From assembly GCA_017882405.1 (NCBI GenBank), contig JADGPO010000075.1:1-23457 (forward strand): DNA of 23,457 nt, written 5' to 3'. This DNA is from Solirubrobacteraceae bacterium (GTDB lineage Bacteria > Actinomycetota > Thermoleophilia > Solirubrobacterales > Solirubrobacteraceae). The first letter of the stretch is position 1. Every line of letters begins with the position of its first letter. A model generated the notes under the pieces. That model ran no database searches. It had not been told where the DNA came from and saw only the letters and a program-made list of their open reading frames with translations. The position numbers and the translations under genes are program-made. This document shows positions 1 to 7,529 of this stretch, one piece after another.

Positions 1-14
1 ACTCTAGAAAATAG

Positions 15-40
15 AAAAGGCCCGCAAATGCGGACCTTTT
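15..40 (-). terminator. Intrinsic terminator after tRNA-fMet
   Basis: Inverted repeat with arms at 15-25 and 30-40 and the loop AAAT (26-29). Read on the minus strand, the only imperfect position (21/34) is a G-U wobble, whereas on the plus strand it is a C/A mismatch. The minus-strand RNA then runs into a U-rich tail. The hairpin lies just downstream of the tRNA 3' end, as expected for its terminator. Confidence 0.85.
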
Positions 41-45
41 CGAAG

Positions 46-119
<74 letters not shown>

Positions 120-130
120 GCGGACGTTCA

Positions 131-160
131 TTAATAGCAGGCCTGACCGGACTGGCTCAA
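131..160 (-). promoter_or_regulatory. Promoter of tRNA-fMet
   Basis: On the minus strand the sequence reads TTGAGC (160-155), 18 nt, then TATTAA (136-131). These are good -35 and -10 elements. A start about 7 nt past the -10 falls near 124, five bases before the mature tRNA 5' end at 119. Confidence 0.7.
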
Positions 161-210
161 GTCCCCGGTGGTCCGGGTCCGGGGAGCTGGGCGACGCGAA
201 GACGGCACGA

Positions 211-230
211 AGTTGGCCCAGAGTTGGCCC
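211..230. repeat. Short direct repeat AGTTGGCCC x2
   Basis: AGTTGGCCC occurs at 211-219 and again at 222-230, an 11-bp period or one helical turn. It sits about 45 bp upstream of the small gene at 275. It could be a binding site for a regulator acting on one DNA face, or chance. Confidence 0.4.
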
Positions 231-274
231 GTTTGCGTCTTGTTCCGTGACGGGATTCGGCGGAGGATCTGGGC

Positions 275-496
275 ATGGCGAATCTTGCGGAGAAGATCGA
301 TGCCGAGCGGCGGGTGAGGGACTGGCTGGCTGAGAACGAGGTGCCGCAGCCGGACTCGGTCGAGTACGGCTACCAGTGCATCCGGCTCTTCTGGCATGAG
401 CCGAAGACGATGCTGGTCTTCGATCTGGACGAGCCGGCCGAGGACGGTCTTTCGCTGTATCTGAAGGACCTAGAGCAAGGGGGTGGAGACGTGTGA
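275..496 (+). CDS. Small hypothetical protein (73 aa)
   Basis: I do not recognise this family. The gene starts with ATG at 275, with GGAGG at 262-266 and an 8-nt spacing, a strong Shine-Dalgarno signal. The product is acidic and soluble-looking. It has a charged helical start (residues 1-20), a middle with Tyr, Cys and Trp (around YGYQCIRLFW), and an acidic stretch (FDLDEPAEDG) before the C-terminus. There is no signal peptide, membrane segment or Cys cluster. The middle and end read like a small beta sheet followed by a helix. It ends 35 nt before the formamidase start. The clear ribosome site and protein-like composition favour a real gene, but no function can be proposed. Confidence 0.6.
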   Translation: MANLAEKIDAERRVRDWLAENEVPQPDSVEYGYQCIRLFWHEPKTMLVFDLDEPAEDGLSLYLKDLEQGGGDV

Positions 497-516
497 CAAG
501 GACGAGCCGCCGCGGG

Positions 517-522
517 TAGGGT
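517..522 (+). promoter_or_regulatory. Putative -10 box for the formamidase gene
   Basis: TAGGGT (TANNNT form) lies 9 nt before the TTG start at 532, and no Shine-Dalgarno sequence is visible. The TAG inside it is also the in-frame stop that bounds the open frame, so no earlier start exists. A leaderless or near-leaderless mRNA would explain both facts. Confidence 0.4.
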
Positions 523-531
523 TGCGGGACC

Positions 532-1494
532 TTGGCTCGGCTTGGGCATGACCACTCGATCCACCACGTTGGCGCTGAACATGGATCGTATGTCTGGGAC
601 AACGCGCTGGACCCGGTCCTGGAGGTCGAGTCAGGGGCCACCGTGGAGCTGGAGTGCGCCGACGCGTCCGGCGGACAACTGAATAAGAACTCGACCGCGA
701 CCGACGTCAACGCCCTTGACCTGACCAAGGTCAATCCCGTCACCGGCCCCGTCTACGTCAAGGACGCCGAGCCGGGTGATGTGCTCGCCGTCGAGATCCT
801 GGAGCTCAAGTCGCATGACTGGGGGTGGACGGCGATCATCCCGGACTTCGGCCTCCTCGCGCCCGAGTTCCCCGACGCTTGGCTGAACATCTCAAGAGTC
901 GATCCGCAAACCAACAAAGTCGAGTTCCTCCCTGGCGTGACCCTCCCCTTCGCGCCGTTCCCCGGCACGATCGGCGTCGCTCCGGTCCAAACCGGAGAGC
1001 ACCCGACCCTCGTCCCCACCAAATGGGGTGGGAACATGGACATCAAGCACCTGCGCGCCGGCGCCACTCTTTACGTCCCGGTCGCCGTGAGCGGTGCGCT
1101 CTTCTCCGTCGGCGACACGCACGCCGCGATGGGCGACGCCGAGGTCTGCGGCACCGCCGTGGAGGCGGCGATGGACATCGCCGTCCGACTCACCGTGCAC
1201 AAGCACCGGCGCATTGCCTACCCGCAGTACCACCTCCCGGCAGGGCAGCTGGCGAGCACCGAGCAATCGAGCTACCACGTCTGCACCGGCATCCACCCGG
1301 ACCTCCTCACGGCCGCCAAGGAAGCGACCTGGGGAACGATCACGCACATCGAACGTACCTACGGGCGCACCCGGGAAGAGGCGTACGCGATCGCCTCGGT
1401 CGCCGTGGACCTGCGCATCCATGAGATCGTCGACGCGCCCAACTGGACCGTCGGCGCCTTTCTGCCCGAAGCGATCTTCACGGAGGAGTCATAG
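532..1494 (+). CDS. Acetamidase/formamidase family protein
   Basis: A 320-residue member of the FmdA/AmdA family, cytoplasmic enzymes that hydrolyse formamide or short aliphatic amides to ammonia plus the acid. The family signature is clear at residues 194-208 (GDTHAAMGDAEVCGT). The conserved N-terminal region (HHVGAEHGSYVWDNALDPV, then the GGQLNKNST stretch) and the C-terminal SVAVDLRIHEIVD segment are also present. The length matches the shorter class, about 300-320 residues, so the gene looks complete. The only in-frame start after the upstream stop at 517 is TTG at 532. A remnant of an APC permease follows immediately and originally overlapped this stop codon, which suggests an amide or amine uptake-and-hydrolysis operon that has lost its transporter. 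The exact substrate cannot be read from the sequence. Confidence 0.9.
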   Translation: MARLGHDHSIHHVGAEHGSYVWDNALDPVLEVESGATVELECADASGGQLNKNSTATDVNALDLTKVNPVTGPVYVKDAEPGDVLAVEILELKSHDWGWTAIIPDFGLLAPEFPDAWLNISRVDPQTNKVEFLPGVTLPFAPFPGTIGVAPVQTGEHPTLVPTKWGGNMDIKHLRAGATLYVPVAVSGALFSVGDTHAAMGDAEVCGTAVEAAMDIAVRLTVHKHRRIAYPQYHLPAGQLASTEQSSYHVCTGIHPDLLTAAKEATWGTITHIERTYGRTREEAYAIASVAVDLRIHEIVDAPNWTVGAFLPEAIFTEES

Positions 1495-2396
1495 CCACCG
1501 AGACACCCCCACCGGACACGTAAGCGCAAAAGCCCGGCGGGCTGCGCCGCGAGCTGCGCTTCTGGGAGGCGATCGCGCTGTCGATCGCGATCATGGCCCC
1601 CACGGCCGCGATGGCGCTGAACGGCACCGCGCCCGGGTTCTTCTCCGGGTGGGCCCTGCTCGGCACGTACTTCGCGTTCACGTGCGCGTCGACGGCCGAG
1701 GCCGGCGCTTTCGGGATCGCATTCCTGAGCGGCACCGGGATCGACAAGTCGGCCGACTACGTGGTGATCGCGATGATCGCCGCGGTGATCATCGCGCTGC
1801 TGGCGTTCGGCGACATCCGCGTGGCGACCCGGTCGCTGCTGGGCTTTGAGGGGATCTCGGTGACGCTGATCGTGATCCTGATGGTGGTGATCGTGGTCAA
1901 GCTGATCGGCGGCTCGTCGCCTCAGCATCAGGGCATCACGTTGGACGCGTTCAAGATCCCCGGCGGCACACCGTTCAGTGCCGTGGCGACCGCCTCGGTG
2001 TTCGGCTTCCTCTCCTTTGCCGGATTCGAGGGCGCCGCTTCTCTGGGGGAGGAGACCGATAACCCAAGAAGGGAGATCCCGCGCGCGATTCGCACCGCGG
2101 CCGTGGCCAGCGGCATCTTCTACATCCTCTGCATCCTCGTGCAGACGTGGGGCTTTGGCACCGACGCCGCCGGCGTCAAGGCGTTCTCCACCTCGGGATC
2201 GCCGCTCGGCGACCTCGCCCACAACTACGTCGGCTCGGCGATGTCCGACGCGATCAACGCCGGGGCCACGCTGAGCGCATTCGCCAGCGGCCTGGGCGCC
2301 GCCACCGCGGGCGCGCGGATCCTGTAGGCGCTGGCCCGTGACACGCCGCTGGCCAACATGCTCGGCAGGACCTCCACGCGGAACTCTAAGCGCTGC
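1491..2396 (+). pseudogene. Decayed APC-family amino acid/amine permease
   Basis: The reading frame encodes a recognisable APC permease with several lesions. The expected start is ATA at 1491, overlapping the formamidase stop, and it leads into ATETPPPDT before an in-frame TAA at 1521. The first helix follows (RFWEAIALSIAIMAPTAAMA). The sequence then jumps from NGTAP directly to GFFSGWALLGTY, so about 50 residues including TM2 are missing, without loss of frame. The central helices continue normally to GARIL, where TAG at 2325 replaces an expected aromatic codon. ALARD, LANMLGRTSTRN follows, after which all similarity ends and the last helices are absent. A fragment from ATG 1593 could in principle be translated, but it would lack the start, TM2 and the end. 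In intact relatives this transporter imports amino acids or amines by cation symport. Confidence 0.85.
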
Positions 2397-2412
2397 AAGA
2401 TTTCTTGCAGCG
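2391..2412. promoter_or_regulatory. Perfect 22-bp palindrome, candidate operator
   Basis: Arms CGCTGCAAGA (2391-2400) and TCTTGCAGCG (2403-2412) are perfect reverse complements separated by TT. No U-run follows on either strand, so it is a poor terminator. It marks the point where permease similarity ends and lies about 70-90 bp upstream of the riboswitch. A dimeric regulator site controlling the riboswitch-M23 transcript is plausible; a deletion scar is the alternative. Confidence 0.5.
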
Positions 2413-2473
2413 AAAGGAGACCGCGCCACCGCAACGACGGCCTCTGTACCGTGTTCCCACCTTCAAGCCGAGT

Positions 2474-2602
2474 CTCCGGGCCGCCAATCCGGAGAACGGG
2501 GAACCCAAGTCGTTGGGGCGAGTCCTGTGGTGATCCATAGGAAGCGCTCGTTCACCAGAGAGCGAGCGCGAGCCCGTCAGCTAACCCCGCAGGCACCGGC
2601 AG
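2474..2602 (+). ncRNA. Cyclic di-AMP riboswitch (ydaO/yuaA class)
   Basis: The conserved blocks of the ydaO class appear in order: CCGCCAATCC, then GGGGAACCCA (2498-2507), then GGGGCGAGTCC (2515-2525), and the strongly conserved 3' block AGCCCGTCAGCTAACCCCG ending in GCAGGC (2571-2594). Two internal hairpins fit the class. The first is TCCTGTGG (2523-2530) with CCATAGGA (2535-2542), an 8-bp stem with a G-U pair. The second is GCGCTCG (2544-2550) with CGAGCGC (2563-2569). It ends about 35 nt before a secreted cell-wall protein gene, the standard actinobacterial target. Known members switch expression off when c-di-AMP is high. An alternative pairing of TCTCCGG (2473-2479) with CCGGAGA (2489-2495) at the 5' side could be part of the switch. 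The 5' boundary is approximate. Confidence 0.9.
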
Positions 2603-2635
2603 CAGCGCAGACCCCTGCGCGACGCACAAGACCCG

Positions 2636-3430
2636 ATGCCCCGAACCGCCCCACCGCGCCTGGCGCGCTCCCTCGTCCTGGCGATGCTCGTCGCCGCCAC
2701 CGCCCTCGCCGGGACCGCGCAGGCGTCGCCGATCCGGCGCGTGCTGCGGATGGGCGATCACGGCGGTGACGTCAAGACGCTGCAGCGCTGGCTGACCGAC
2801 GTGGGCGTCCGCACGTCCGCGGACGGGAATTTCGGCCCGGGCACCAAGCGCTCGGTGGTCCGCTTTCAGAACGCCGCCCAACTCATGCCTCCCAGCGGAA
2901 CGGTGGGCATCCACACGCGCGGCACCCTGGCCAGCTGGGTGCATGGCGGAAGGCGGGTCAGCGGCGTACGGCAGCCGGCGAGCTCGTCGTCGAACTGGGT
3001 GTTCCCGATCACCCCGCACCGGCTGGTGGTCTCCCCCTCGAGCTGGACCCAGGACCAGGGAGTCGACATCGGCACGGTCGGCAATGCGTGCGGTCCGCGG
3101 GTCACGGAGGTGGCGATGACCTCCGGGACGATCGTGCGCGAGGGCATCAGCGGCTTCGGGCCCGACGCTCCCGTGCTCAAGATCGACGACGGCCCGCTGG
3201 CCGGTCGCTACCTGTACTACGGCCACGCCAGCCCGGCGCTGGTGTCCGTGGGCACGCATGTCAACACCGGTCAGCCGATCGCCGAGGTCGGCTGCGGCTC
3301 GGTCGGCCTGTCCCGGGCACCGCACCTGGAGATCGGGATCAGCGCCGCCGGCGGCCCCACCTGCTGCCCGAGCATGGGCGAGACCTCCGGGCAGATGTAC
3401 GACATCGTCCGCCGTCTGTACGGCGGCTAG
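2636..3430 (+). CDS. Secreted peptidoglycan-binding protein with degenerate M23 domain
   Basis: A 264-residue exported protein. Residues 1-30 form a signal peptide ([19 protein letters not shown] core, probable cleavage after AQA). Residues about 36-100 are a peptidoglycan-binding type 1 domain ([30 protein letters not shown]). Residues about 118-264 have the M23/LytM lysostaphin-like fold. M23 enzymes bind zinc through H-x3-D and the second His of H-x-H. Here those positions read D140-QGV-D144 and H230-L-E232, so two His ligands are Asp and Glu. The YYGHAS loop His is kept. Cleavage of peptidoglycan peptides is therefore uncertain, and a binding or activating role like that of other degenerate LytM proteins is possible. 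Expression is placed under the c-di-AMP riboswitch directly upstream, tying it to cell-wall homeostasis. No good Shine-Dalgarno sequence is visible. Its TAG stop overlaps the stop of convergent nagA in a shared CTAG. Confidence 0.85.
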   Translation: MPRTAPPRLARSLVLAMLVAATALAGTAQASPIRRVLRMGDHGGDVKTLQRWLTDVGVRTSADGNFGPGTKRSVVRFQNAAQLMPPSGTVGIHTRGTLASWVHGGRRVSGVRQPASSSSNWVFPITPHRLVVSPSSWTQDQGVDIGTVGNACGPRVTEVAMTSGTIVREGISGFGPDAPVLKIDDGPLAGRYLYYGHASPALVSVGTHVNTGQPIAEVGCGSVGLSRAPHLEIGISAAGGPTCCPSMGETSGQMYDIVRRLYGG

Positions 3431-4557
3431 CTCGGCCGAGCCAGCCAGCGCGGCGCGCCACCCACCCAGCGCCCGCTCACGATCGTCCCGCACGCTCGTA
3501 GCTCGTCATCGAGCACGGCCAGGTCGGCGTCGTAGCCGCCGGCGATCGCGCCCTTGCGATCCTGCAGGCCGAGCAGCGCCGCCGGGTTCGCCGACGCCAT
3601 CGCGACCGCCTCCTCGACGGTCACGCCCATGAAGCGCACGGCGTTGCCCAGAGCGGCATCCATCGTCAGGACACTGCCGGCGATCGTGTCACCGCCCGCG
3701 ACGGTCGAGCGGCCGCCGAAAACACGCACGGCGCCACCGCCCAGCCGGTAGTCGCCATCCGGCATCCCGGCGGCCGCGATCGCGTCGGTCACCAGCCGCA
3801 GGCCGCTCACCCCCTTGGCGCGCAGCGCCAGCCGCATGGCCACCGGATCGACGTGGATCCCGTCGCAGATCAACTCGCACTGCAGCTCGGGCAGGTCCAG
3901 CGCGGCGCCGACCAGACCGGGCCCGCGGTGGTGAAACGGCGCCATCGCGTTGAACAGATGCGTGACCGACCGGGCCCCGGCGCGCACGGCCGCCTCCGCC
4001 TGCTCATACCCAGCGTCGCTGTGGCCCAGCGAGACCACGACCCCACGAGCCGCCAACGCCGAGATCAGCTCCGCACACCCGGGCAGCTCCGGGGCGACCG
4101 TCATCATCCGAACGCCCTCGAAGCTCAAGGCGGGGGCCGTGAACCACGCCACGTCCATCGCGCCCGGCCAGCGCGGACTCAGGAACGGTCCCTCCAGATG
4201 CACCCCCAGCACGTGGGCACCGTCACGCCGCCTTCCAGCCTCGACAGCAGAACGCACCGAGCCCTCCAGCTCGTCAAACGATGCCGCCACGGTCGTCGCC
4301 AGCAGCGAGGTCGTCCCGTGCGCGGCGTGAAATCGAGCCACGCGCGCCACCTCCTCGGACGACCGGGTGTTGCACTGCGCGCCGCCGCCTCCATGCACGT
4401 GCGTGTCGATCAAGCCGGGCACCAACCAGTGATCCCCCAGCGACACCGCCTCCCCGTCCTGGCCGGCCACCACACCCGCGATGCGACGATCCGCAACCGA
4501 CACCGTCGCCTCGAGCGTCCCCGCCGGCGTGACCACGCGCCGGCTGTGCAGGCGCAT
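3427..4557 (-). CDS. nagA: N-acetylglucosamine-6-phosphate deacetylase
   Basis: A 376-residue amidohydrolase-superfamily enzyme that deacetylates GlcNAc-6-phosphate to glucosamine-6-phosphate in the cytoplasm, the entry step for recycling or catabolising GlcNAc from cell wall or chitin. Visible motifs in order: metal-site DTHVHGGGG (residues 51-59), [12 protein letters not shown] with metal ligand E122, GHSDAGYE (H179), THLFNAM (H200), and [13 protein letters not shown] with the catalytic Asp at 258. SANPA near residue 320 is also typical. Length and motif spacing fit the family. It follows the small membrane-protein gene by 8 nt on the same strand, so the two are probably cotranscribed. The C-terminal stop overlaps the convergent M23-like gene by 4 bp. 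No sugar-phosphate isomerase or PTS gene is nearby. Confidence 0.93.
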   Translation of the reverse strand: MRLHSRRVVTPAGTLEATVSVADRRIAGVVAGQDGEAVSLGDHWLVPGLIDTHVHGGGGAQCNTRSSEEVARVARFHAAHGTTSLLATTVAASFDELEGSVRSAVEAGRRRDGAHVLGVHLEGPFLSPRWPGAMDVAWFTAPALSFEGVRMMTVAPELPGCAELISALAARGVVVSLGHSDAGYEQAEAAVRAGARSVTHLFNAMAPFHHRGPGLVGAALDLPELQCELICDGIHVDPVAMRLALRAKGVSGLRLVTDAIAAAGMPDGDYRLGGGAVRVFGGRSTVAGGDTIAGSVLTMDAALGNAVRFMGVTVEEAVAMASANPAALLGLQDRKGAIAGGYDADLAVLDDELRACGTIVSGRWVGGAPRWLARPS

Positions 4558-4565
4558 CAGACGGC

Positions 4566-5000
4566 CTACAGCATGCGCGAGGACCAGAGCAGCGCTGCCA
4601 GGATCACGCTGACGGTCGACACCACCAAGCCGATGACCCAGCCCTGGGAATGGCTGGAGACCATGATCGCCGCGATCGCGACGCCGATGCCGACGATCCC
4701 GCAGGTGGCGATCAGGCGGACGATCATCCGCTCCACCAGAGACCGGCGTCGCTCGCGCCCGGGCAGCATGTTGCGTGACGGGGTGTGCGGCGGTATCTCG
4801 TAGGCCGGGGGCGTTTCCGCGGAAACGCCTTCTGCCCCCGGAACCGGAGTCGTCAGTTCAGAGCCCGGCACTTCGCCTTCGGCAGGCGGCACGCCCGCCG
4901 CGCTCGGGCGGACCAGCGGATCGCGCCCACTCGAGGAAGGCTCAGTCCCGCCGGGATCCTGCTCGGTGCTCACTCCTGCCTGTTTATCACTTCGATCCAT
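4566..5000 (-). CDS. Small two-TM membrane protein with Pro-rich N-terminus
   Basis: I do not recognise this family. The frame is open further upstream, but the start is placed at ATG 5000 (MDRSDKQAGV), giving 144 residues. The longer form would run into the start region of the divergent ThDP gene and has an unnatural composition. Residues 1-80 are disordered-looking and rich in Pro, Gly, Ser and Glu. A basic patch, GRERRRSLVERMIVR, follows, then two predicted helices (about 95-115 and 121-139), and the protein ends four residues later (SRML). The basic patch suggests that the N-terminal tail is cytoplasmic. It is 8 nt upstream of nagA on the same strand. No motif indicates a function. Confidence 0.65.
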   Translation of the reverse strand: MDRSDKQAGVSTEQDPGGTEPSSSGRDPLVRPSAAGVPPAEGEVPGSELTTPVPGAEGVSAETPPAYEIPPHTPSRNMLPGRERRRSLVERMIVRLIATCGIVGIGVAIAAIMVSSHSQGWVIGLVVSTVSVILAALLWSSRML

Positions 5001-5025
5001 ACCGGGCAAACACTGCAACGGCAAG

Positions 5026-5031
5026 TACCAT
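5026..5031 (+). promoter_or_regulatory. Putative -10 box of the ThDP enzyme gene
   Basis: TACCAT (TANNNT form) ends 9 nt before GTG 5041, and no Shine-Dalgarno sequence is visible between them. This fits a leaderless or near-leaderless transcript and helps decide the start codon. Confidence 0.35.
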
Positions 5032-5040
5032 CCGCCGCCT

Positions 5041-6708
5041 GTGACTCCGCCCGATGCCACCGCCACCGTGGCCGACGTCATCGGTGCGACGATCGCCGCT
5101 CAGGGCGTGCGCGACGCGTTCGGCGTGATCGGCAGCGGGAACCTGGTGGTCACCAACGCGCTGGCCGACGGCGGCGCACGCTTTCACGCCGCTCGCCACG
5201 AGGGCGGCGCGATCTGCATGGCCGACGGCTATGCCCGGGTCAGCGGCCGCGTGGGAATCTGCAGCGTGCACCAGGGCCCGGGGCTGACCAACACGATGAC
5301 CGGCCTGACCGAGGCGGCCAAGAGTCGCACCCCGCTGCTGGTGCTGGCCGGCGAGTCGCCGGCCGGCGATCGGTACTCCAACTTCCGCATCGACCAGGAC
5401 AGCCTCGTCCAGTCGGTGGGGGCGATCGCCGAGCGCGTCCAGCGTCCCGACACGGCGGCGCCCGACGCGCTGCTCGCCTACGAACGCGCCCTGAGAGAGC
5501 GCCGGCCCGTGGTGCTGATGCTCCCGATCGACATCCAAGCGCAACCGGCCGCCGTCCATGACACGAGGCCGGCGCCGGCGCCGTTTGCGCCGCCGCAACC
5601 AACGGCCGAAGTCATAGCGGAGCTTGCCGACCTCCTGCAGGCCGCCCGCCGTACCGTGATCATCGGCGGCCGCGGAGCGGTGTTGGCGGGCGCCGGCGGG
5701 GAACTGGAGGGCTTGGCGGCCCTCACCGGCGCGCTGCTGGCCACCTCGGCACCGGCCCACGGACTGTTCGCCGACAACCCATATGCCCTCGGGATCTCCG
5801 GGGGCTTCGCCTCCGACGCGGCGGCCGAGCTGCTCGGCCAAGCCGACCTGGTCCTGGCCGTCGGCGCGTCACTGAATCACTGGACGACCCGGCACGGCGC
5901 GCTGATCGCCGCCGACGCCAAGGTCGTGCAGATCGATCTCGAGCCGGGCGCGATCGGCCGCCACCGCCCCCTGGATGCCGCGATGCTCGGCGACGCGCTG
6001 GTGGCCACCCGCCTGCTGATCGAGGAGCTCAACGACCGTGGCCACCGCCACACCGGGTTCAGGACGCCGGACGTGGCCAACCGGATCGCCGCCCACGGCT
6101 GGCACGACTCAGGCTACGAGGATGCCGGCACCGACACCGACATCGACCCGCGCACGTTCTCACGCGAGCTGGAGCGGCGGCTGGGCCCCGACAAGGCGGT
6201 GGCTGTCGACAGCGGCGCGTTCATGGGCTATCCCTCGATGTACCTGACCGTGCCCGACGCCCGCGCGTGGGTGTTCGCCAACGGCTTTCAATCGATCGGG
6301 CTGGGCCTGGGCTGCGCGATCGGCGCGGCCGTCGCCCGACCCGACAGACCGACGGTGGCCGCGATCGGCGACGGCGGCGCGTTCATGGCGCTCGCCGAGC
6401 TTGAGACCGCCGTGCGCCTGAACCTCAGGCTGCTGGTGGCGATTTACGACGACCGGGCCTACGGCGCCGAGGTGCATCACTTCGCGCCGATGGGCCACGA
6501 CGTCTCAAGCGTGCAGTTCCCGGACGCGAATCTGGCGGCGATCGCGCGCGCGGCGGGCGCCGAGGCGCTCACCGTCCGCCGCACGGAGGACCTGGAGGCG
6601 GTCAGCGAGTGGCTGAGTGAAGCCGAACCCGGCCCGCTGGTGCTCGACGCCAAGGTCAACCCGGCGGTCTGCGCAGAATGGCTGGCCGAGGCGTTCCGCG
6701 CCGGCTGA
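5041..6708 (+). CDS. Thiamine diphosphate-dependent enzyme (acetolactate synthase/decarboxylase family)
   Basis: A 555-residue protein with the three-domain layout of the ThDP family that includes acetolactate synthase and benzoylformate decarboxylase. The N-terminal Pyr domain (about 8-175) has the catalytic glutamate E54 in HEGGAICMADGYAR, followed by the SVHQGPGLTN loop. The central domain is about 195-335. The C-terminal PP domain has G443-D444-G445 of the ThDP/Mg motif. The motif normally closes with NN about 27 residues later; here it reads D470-D471 in YDDRAYGAEVHHF. GTG 5041 is chosen because the frame before it (from 4966) would code for unnatural residues overlapping the divergent gene. 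The cyclase gene follows after 24 nt, so they form an operon. The reaction is unknown: a decarboxylase or lyase acting on a 2-oxoacid, perhaps in aromatic or amide catabolism given the neighbours. Confidence 0.85.
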   Translation: MTPPDATATVADVIGATIAAQGVRDAFGVIGSGNLVVTNALADGGARFHAARHEGGAICMADGYARVSGRVGICSVHQGPGLTNTMTGLTEAAKSRTPLLVLAGESPAGDRYSNFRIDQDSLVQSVGAIAERVQRPDTAAPDALLAYERALRERRPVVLMLPIDIQAQPAAVHDTRPAPAPFAPPQPTAEVIAELADLLQAARRTVIIGGRGAVLAGAGGELEGLAALTGALLATSAPAHGLFADNPYALGISGGFASDAAAELLGQADLVLAVGASLNHWTTRHGALIAADAKVVQIDLEPGAIGRHRPLDAAMLGDALVATRLLIEELNDRGHRHTGFRTPDVANRIAAHGWHDSGYEDAGTDTDIDPRTFSRELERRLGPDKAVAVDSGAFMGYPSMYLTVPDARAWVFANGFQSIGLGLGCAIGAAVARPDRPTVAAIGDGGAFMALAELETAVRLNLRLLVAIYDDRAYGAEVHHFAPMGHDVSSVQFPDANLAAIARAAGAEALTVRRTEDLEAVSEWLSEAEPGPLVLDAKVNPAVCAEWLAEAFRAG

Positions 6709-6732
6709 TCACCCGACCCACCAGGAGCCGCG

Positions 6733-7524
6733 ATGCCCGACCCCTCCGCCAACCCGCTGCCCGACCTGCTGAGTGGCCTCGCCGCGGGCAGCGTCGAGAT
6801 CGTCGACCTCACCCAGCCGCTGAGCGAGACCACGCCGGTGATCAAGCTCCCGCCGCCGTTTGTCAACACCCCCGGCCTGACGCGCACCGAGATCAGCCGC
6901 TACGACGACCGCGGACCCGCCTGGGCCTGGTACACGCTGACGGTCGGCGAGCACGTGGGCACTCACGTGGATGCCCCGATCCACTGGGTGACCGGCCGGG
7001 GCGGGGCCGACATCGGATCCATCGAGCCAAGCACCCTGGTCGGACCGGCGTGCGTGATCGACAAGACCGCCGAGACCGAGGCCGCCGGCGGCGACTATCT
7101 GCTCACGGTCGAGGACCTGGAAGCGTGGGAGCAGGCCAACGGCCCGATCCCCGCGGGCGCCTGGGTGCTGCTGCGCACCGGCTGGGGCGCCCGCGCGCAG
7201 GACGAAACCCGGTTCCTCAACGTCGGTGAGAACGGGCCACGAACCCCCGGCCCGAATGTCGAGGCAGCCCGCTGGCTGGCCCACGAGCGCGTGATCGCCG
7301 GCTTCGGCACCGAGACGGTGGGGATCGACGCCGGCAGCGCCGGCGGCATGGATCCCCCGTTTCCGCTGCACAACTTCCTGCTGGGCGCCGGCCGGCTCGG
7401 GCTCACGCAGCTGGCCAACCTGGAGCGATTGCCGCTCACGGGCGCGCTGCTCGTCGTCTCCCCGCTGCGGCTGGTGGGCGGCACCGGCAGCCCCAGCCGC
7501 GTCTATGCCTTCGTCGCCCATTAG
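6733..7524 (+). CDS. Cyclase family protein (kynurenine-formamidase-like metal hydrolase)
   Basis: A 263-residue member of the cyclase family (PF04199), metal-dependent hydrolases that include bacterial kynurenine formamidase KynB and other amide or lactone hydrolases. The signature HVGTHVDAPIHW is present, with metal-binding H74, H78, D80 and H84. Other family marks are VDLTQPLSETTPVI near residue 24, LLRTGWG, and the E-T-x-G-I-D-A-G segment. It is longer than typical KynB (about 210 residues), so the substrate may differ. ATG 6733 is preceded by CAGGAG at a good distance. It lies 24 nt after the ThDP gene, and its stop is almost fused to a kynureninase remnant. In relatives, formamidase next to kynureninase would indicate tryptophan/kynurenine breakdown. 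Here that pathway is no longer complete. Confidence 0.85.
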   Translation: MPDPSANPLPDLLSGLAAGSVEIVDLTQPLSETTPVIKLPPPFVNTPGLTRTEISRYDDRGPAWAWYTLTVGEHVGTHVDAPIHWVTGRGGADIGSIEPSTLVGPACVIDKTAETEAAGGDYLLTVEDLEAWEQANGPIPAGAWVLLRTGWGARAQDETRFLNVGENGPRTPGPNVEAARWLAHERVIAGFGTETVGIDAGSAGGMDPPFPLHNFLLGAGRLGLTQLANLERLPLTGALLVVSPLRLVGGTGSPSRVYAFVAH

Positions 7525-7529
7525 GGTCC

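Noticed and set aside
131..397. Possible eroded integrase end next to tRNA-fMet (frame with GQLWANF)
   Set aside because: It lies on the 5' side of the tRNA rather than the usual 3' attachment side. No recombinase motif or direct repeat of the tRNA 3' end was found.
1359..2429. A 356-codon minus-strand open frame opposite the permease remnant
   Set aside because: Arg/Gly/His-rich shadow. The plus strand shows recognisable permease helices.
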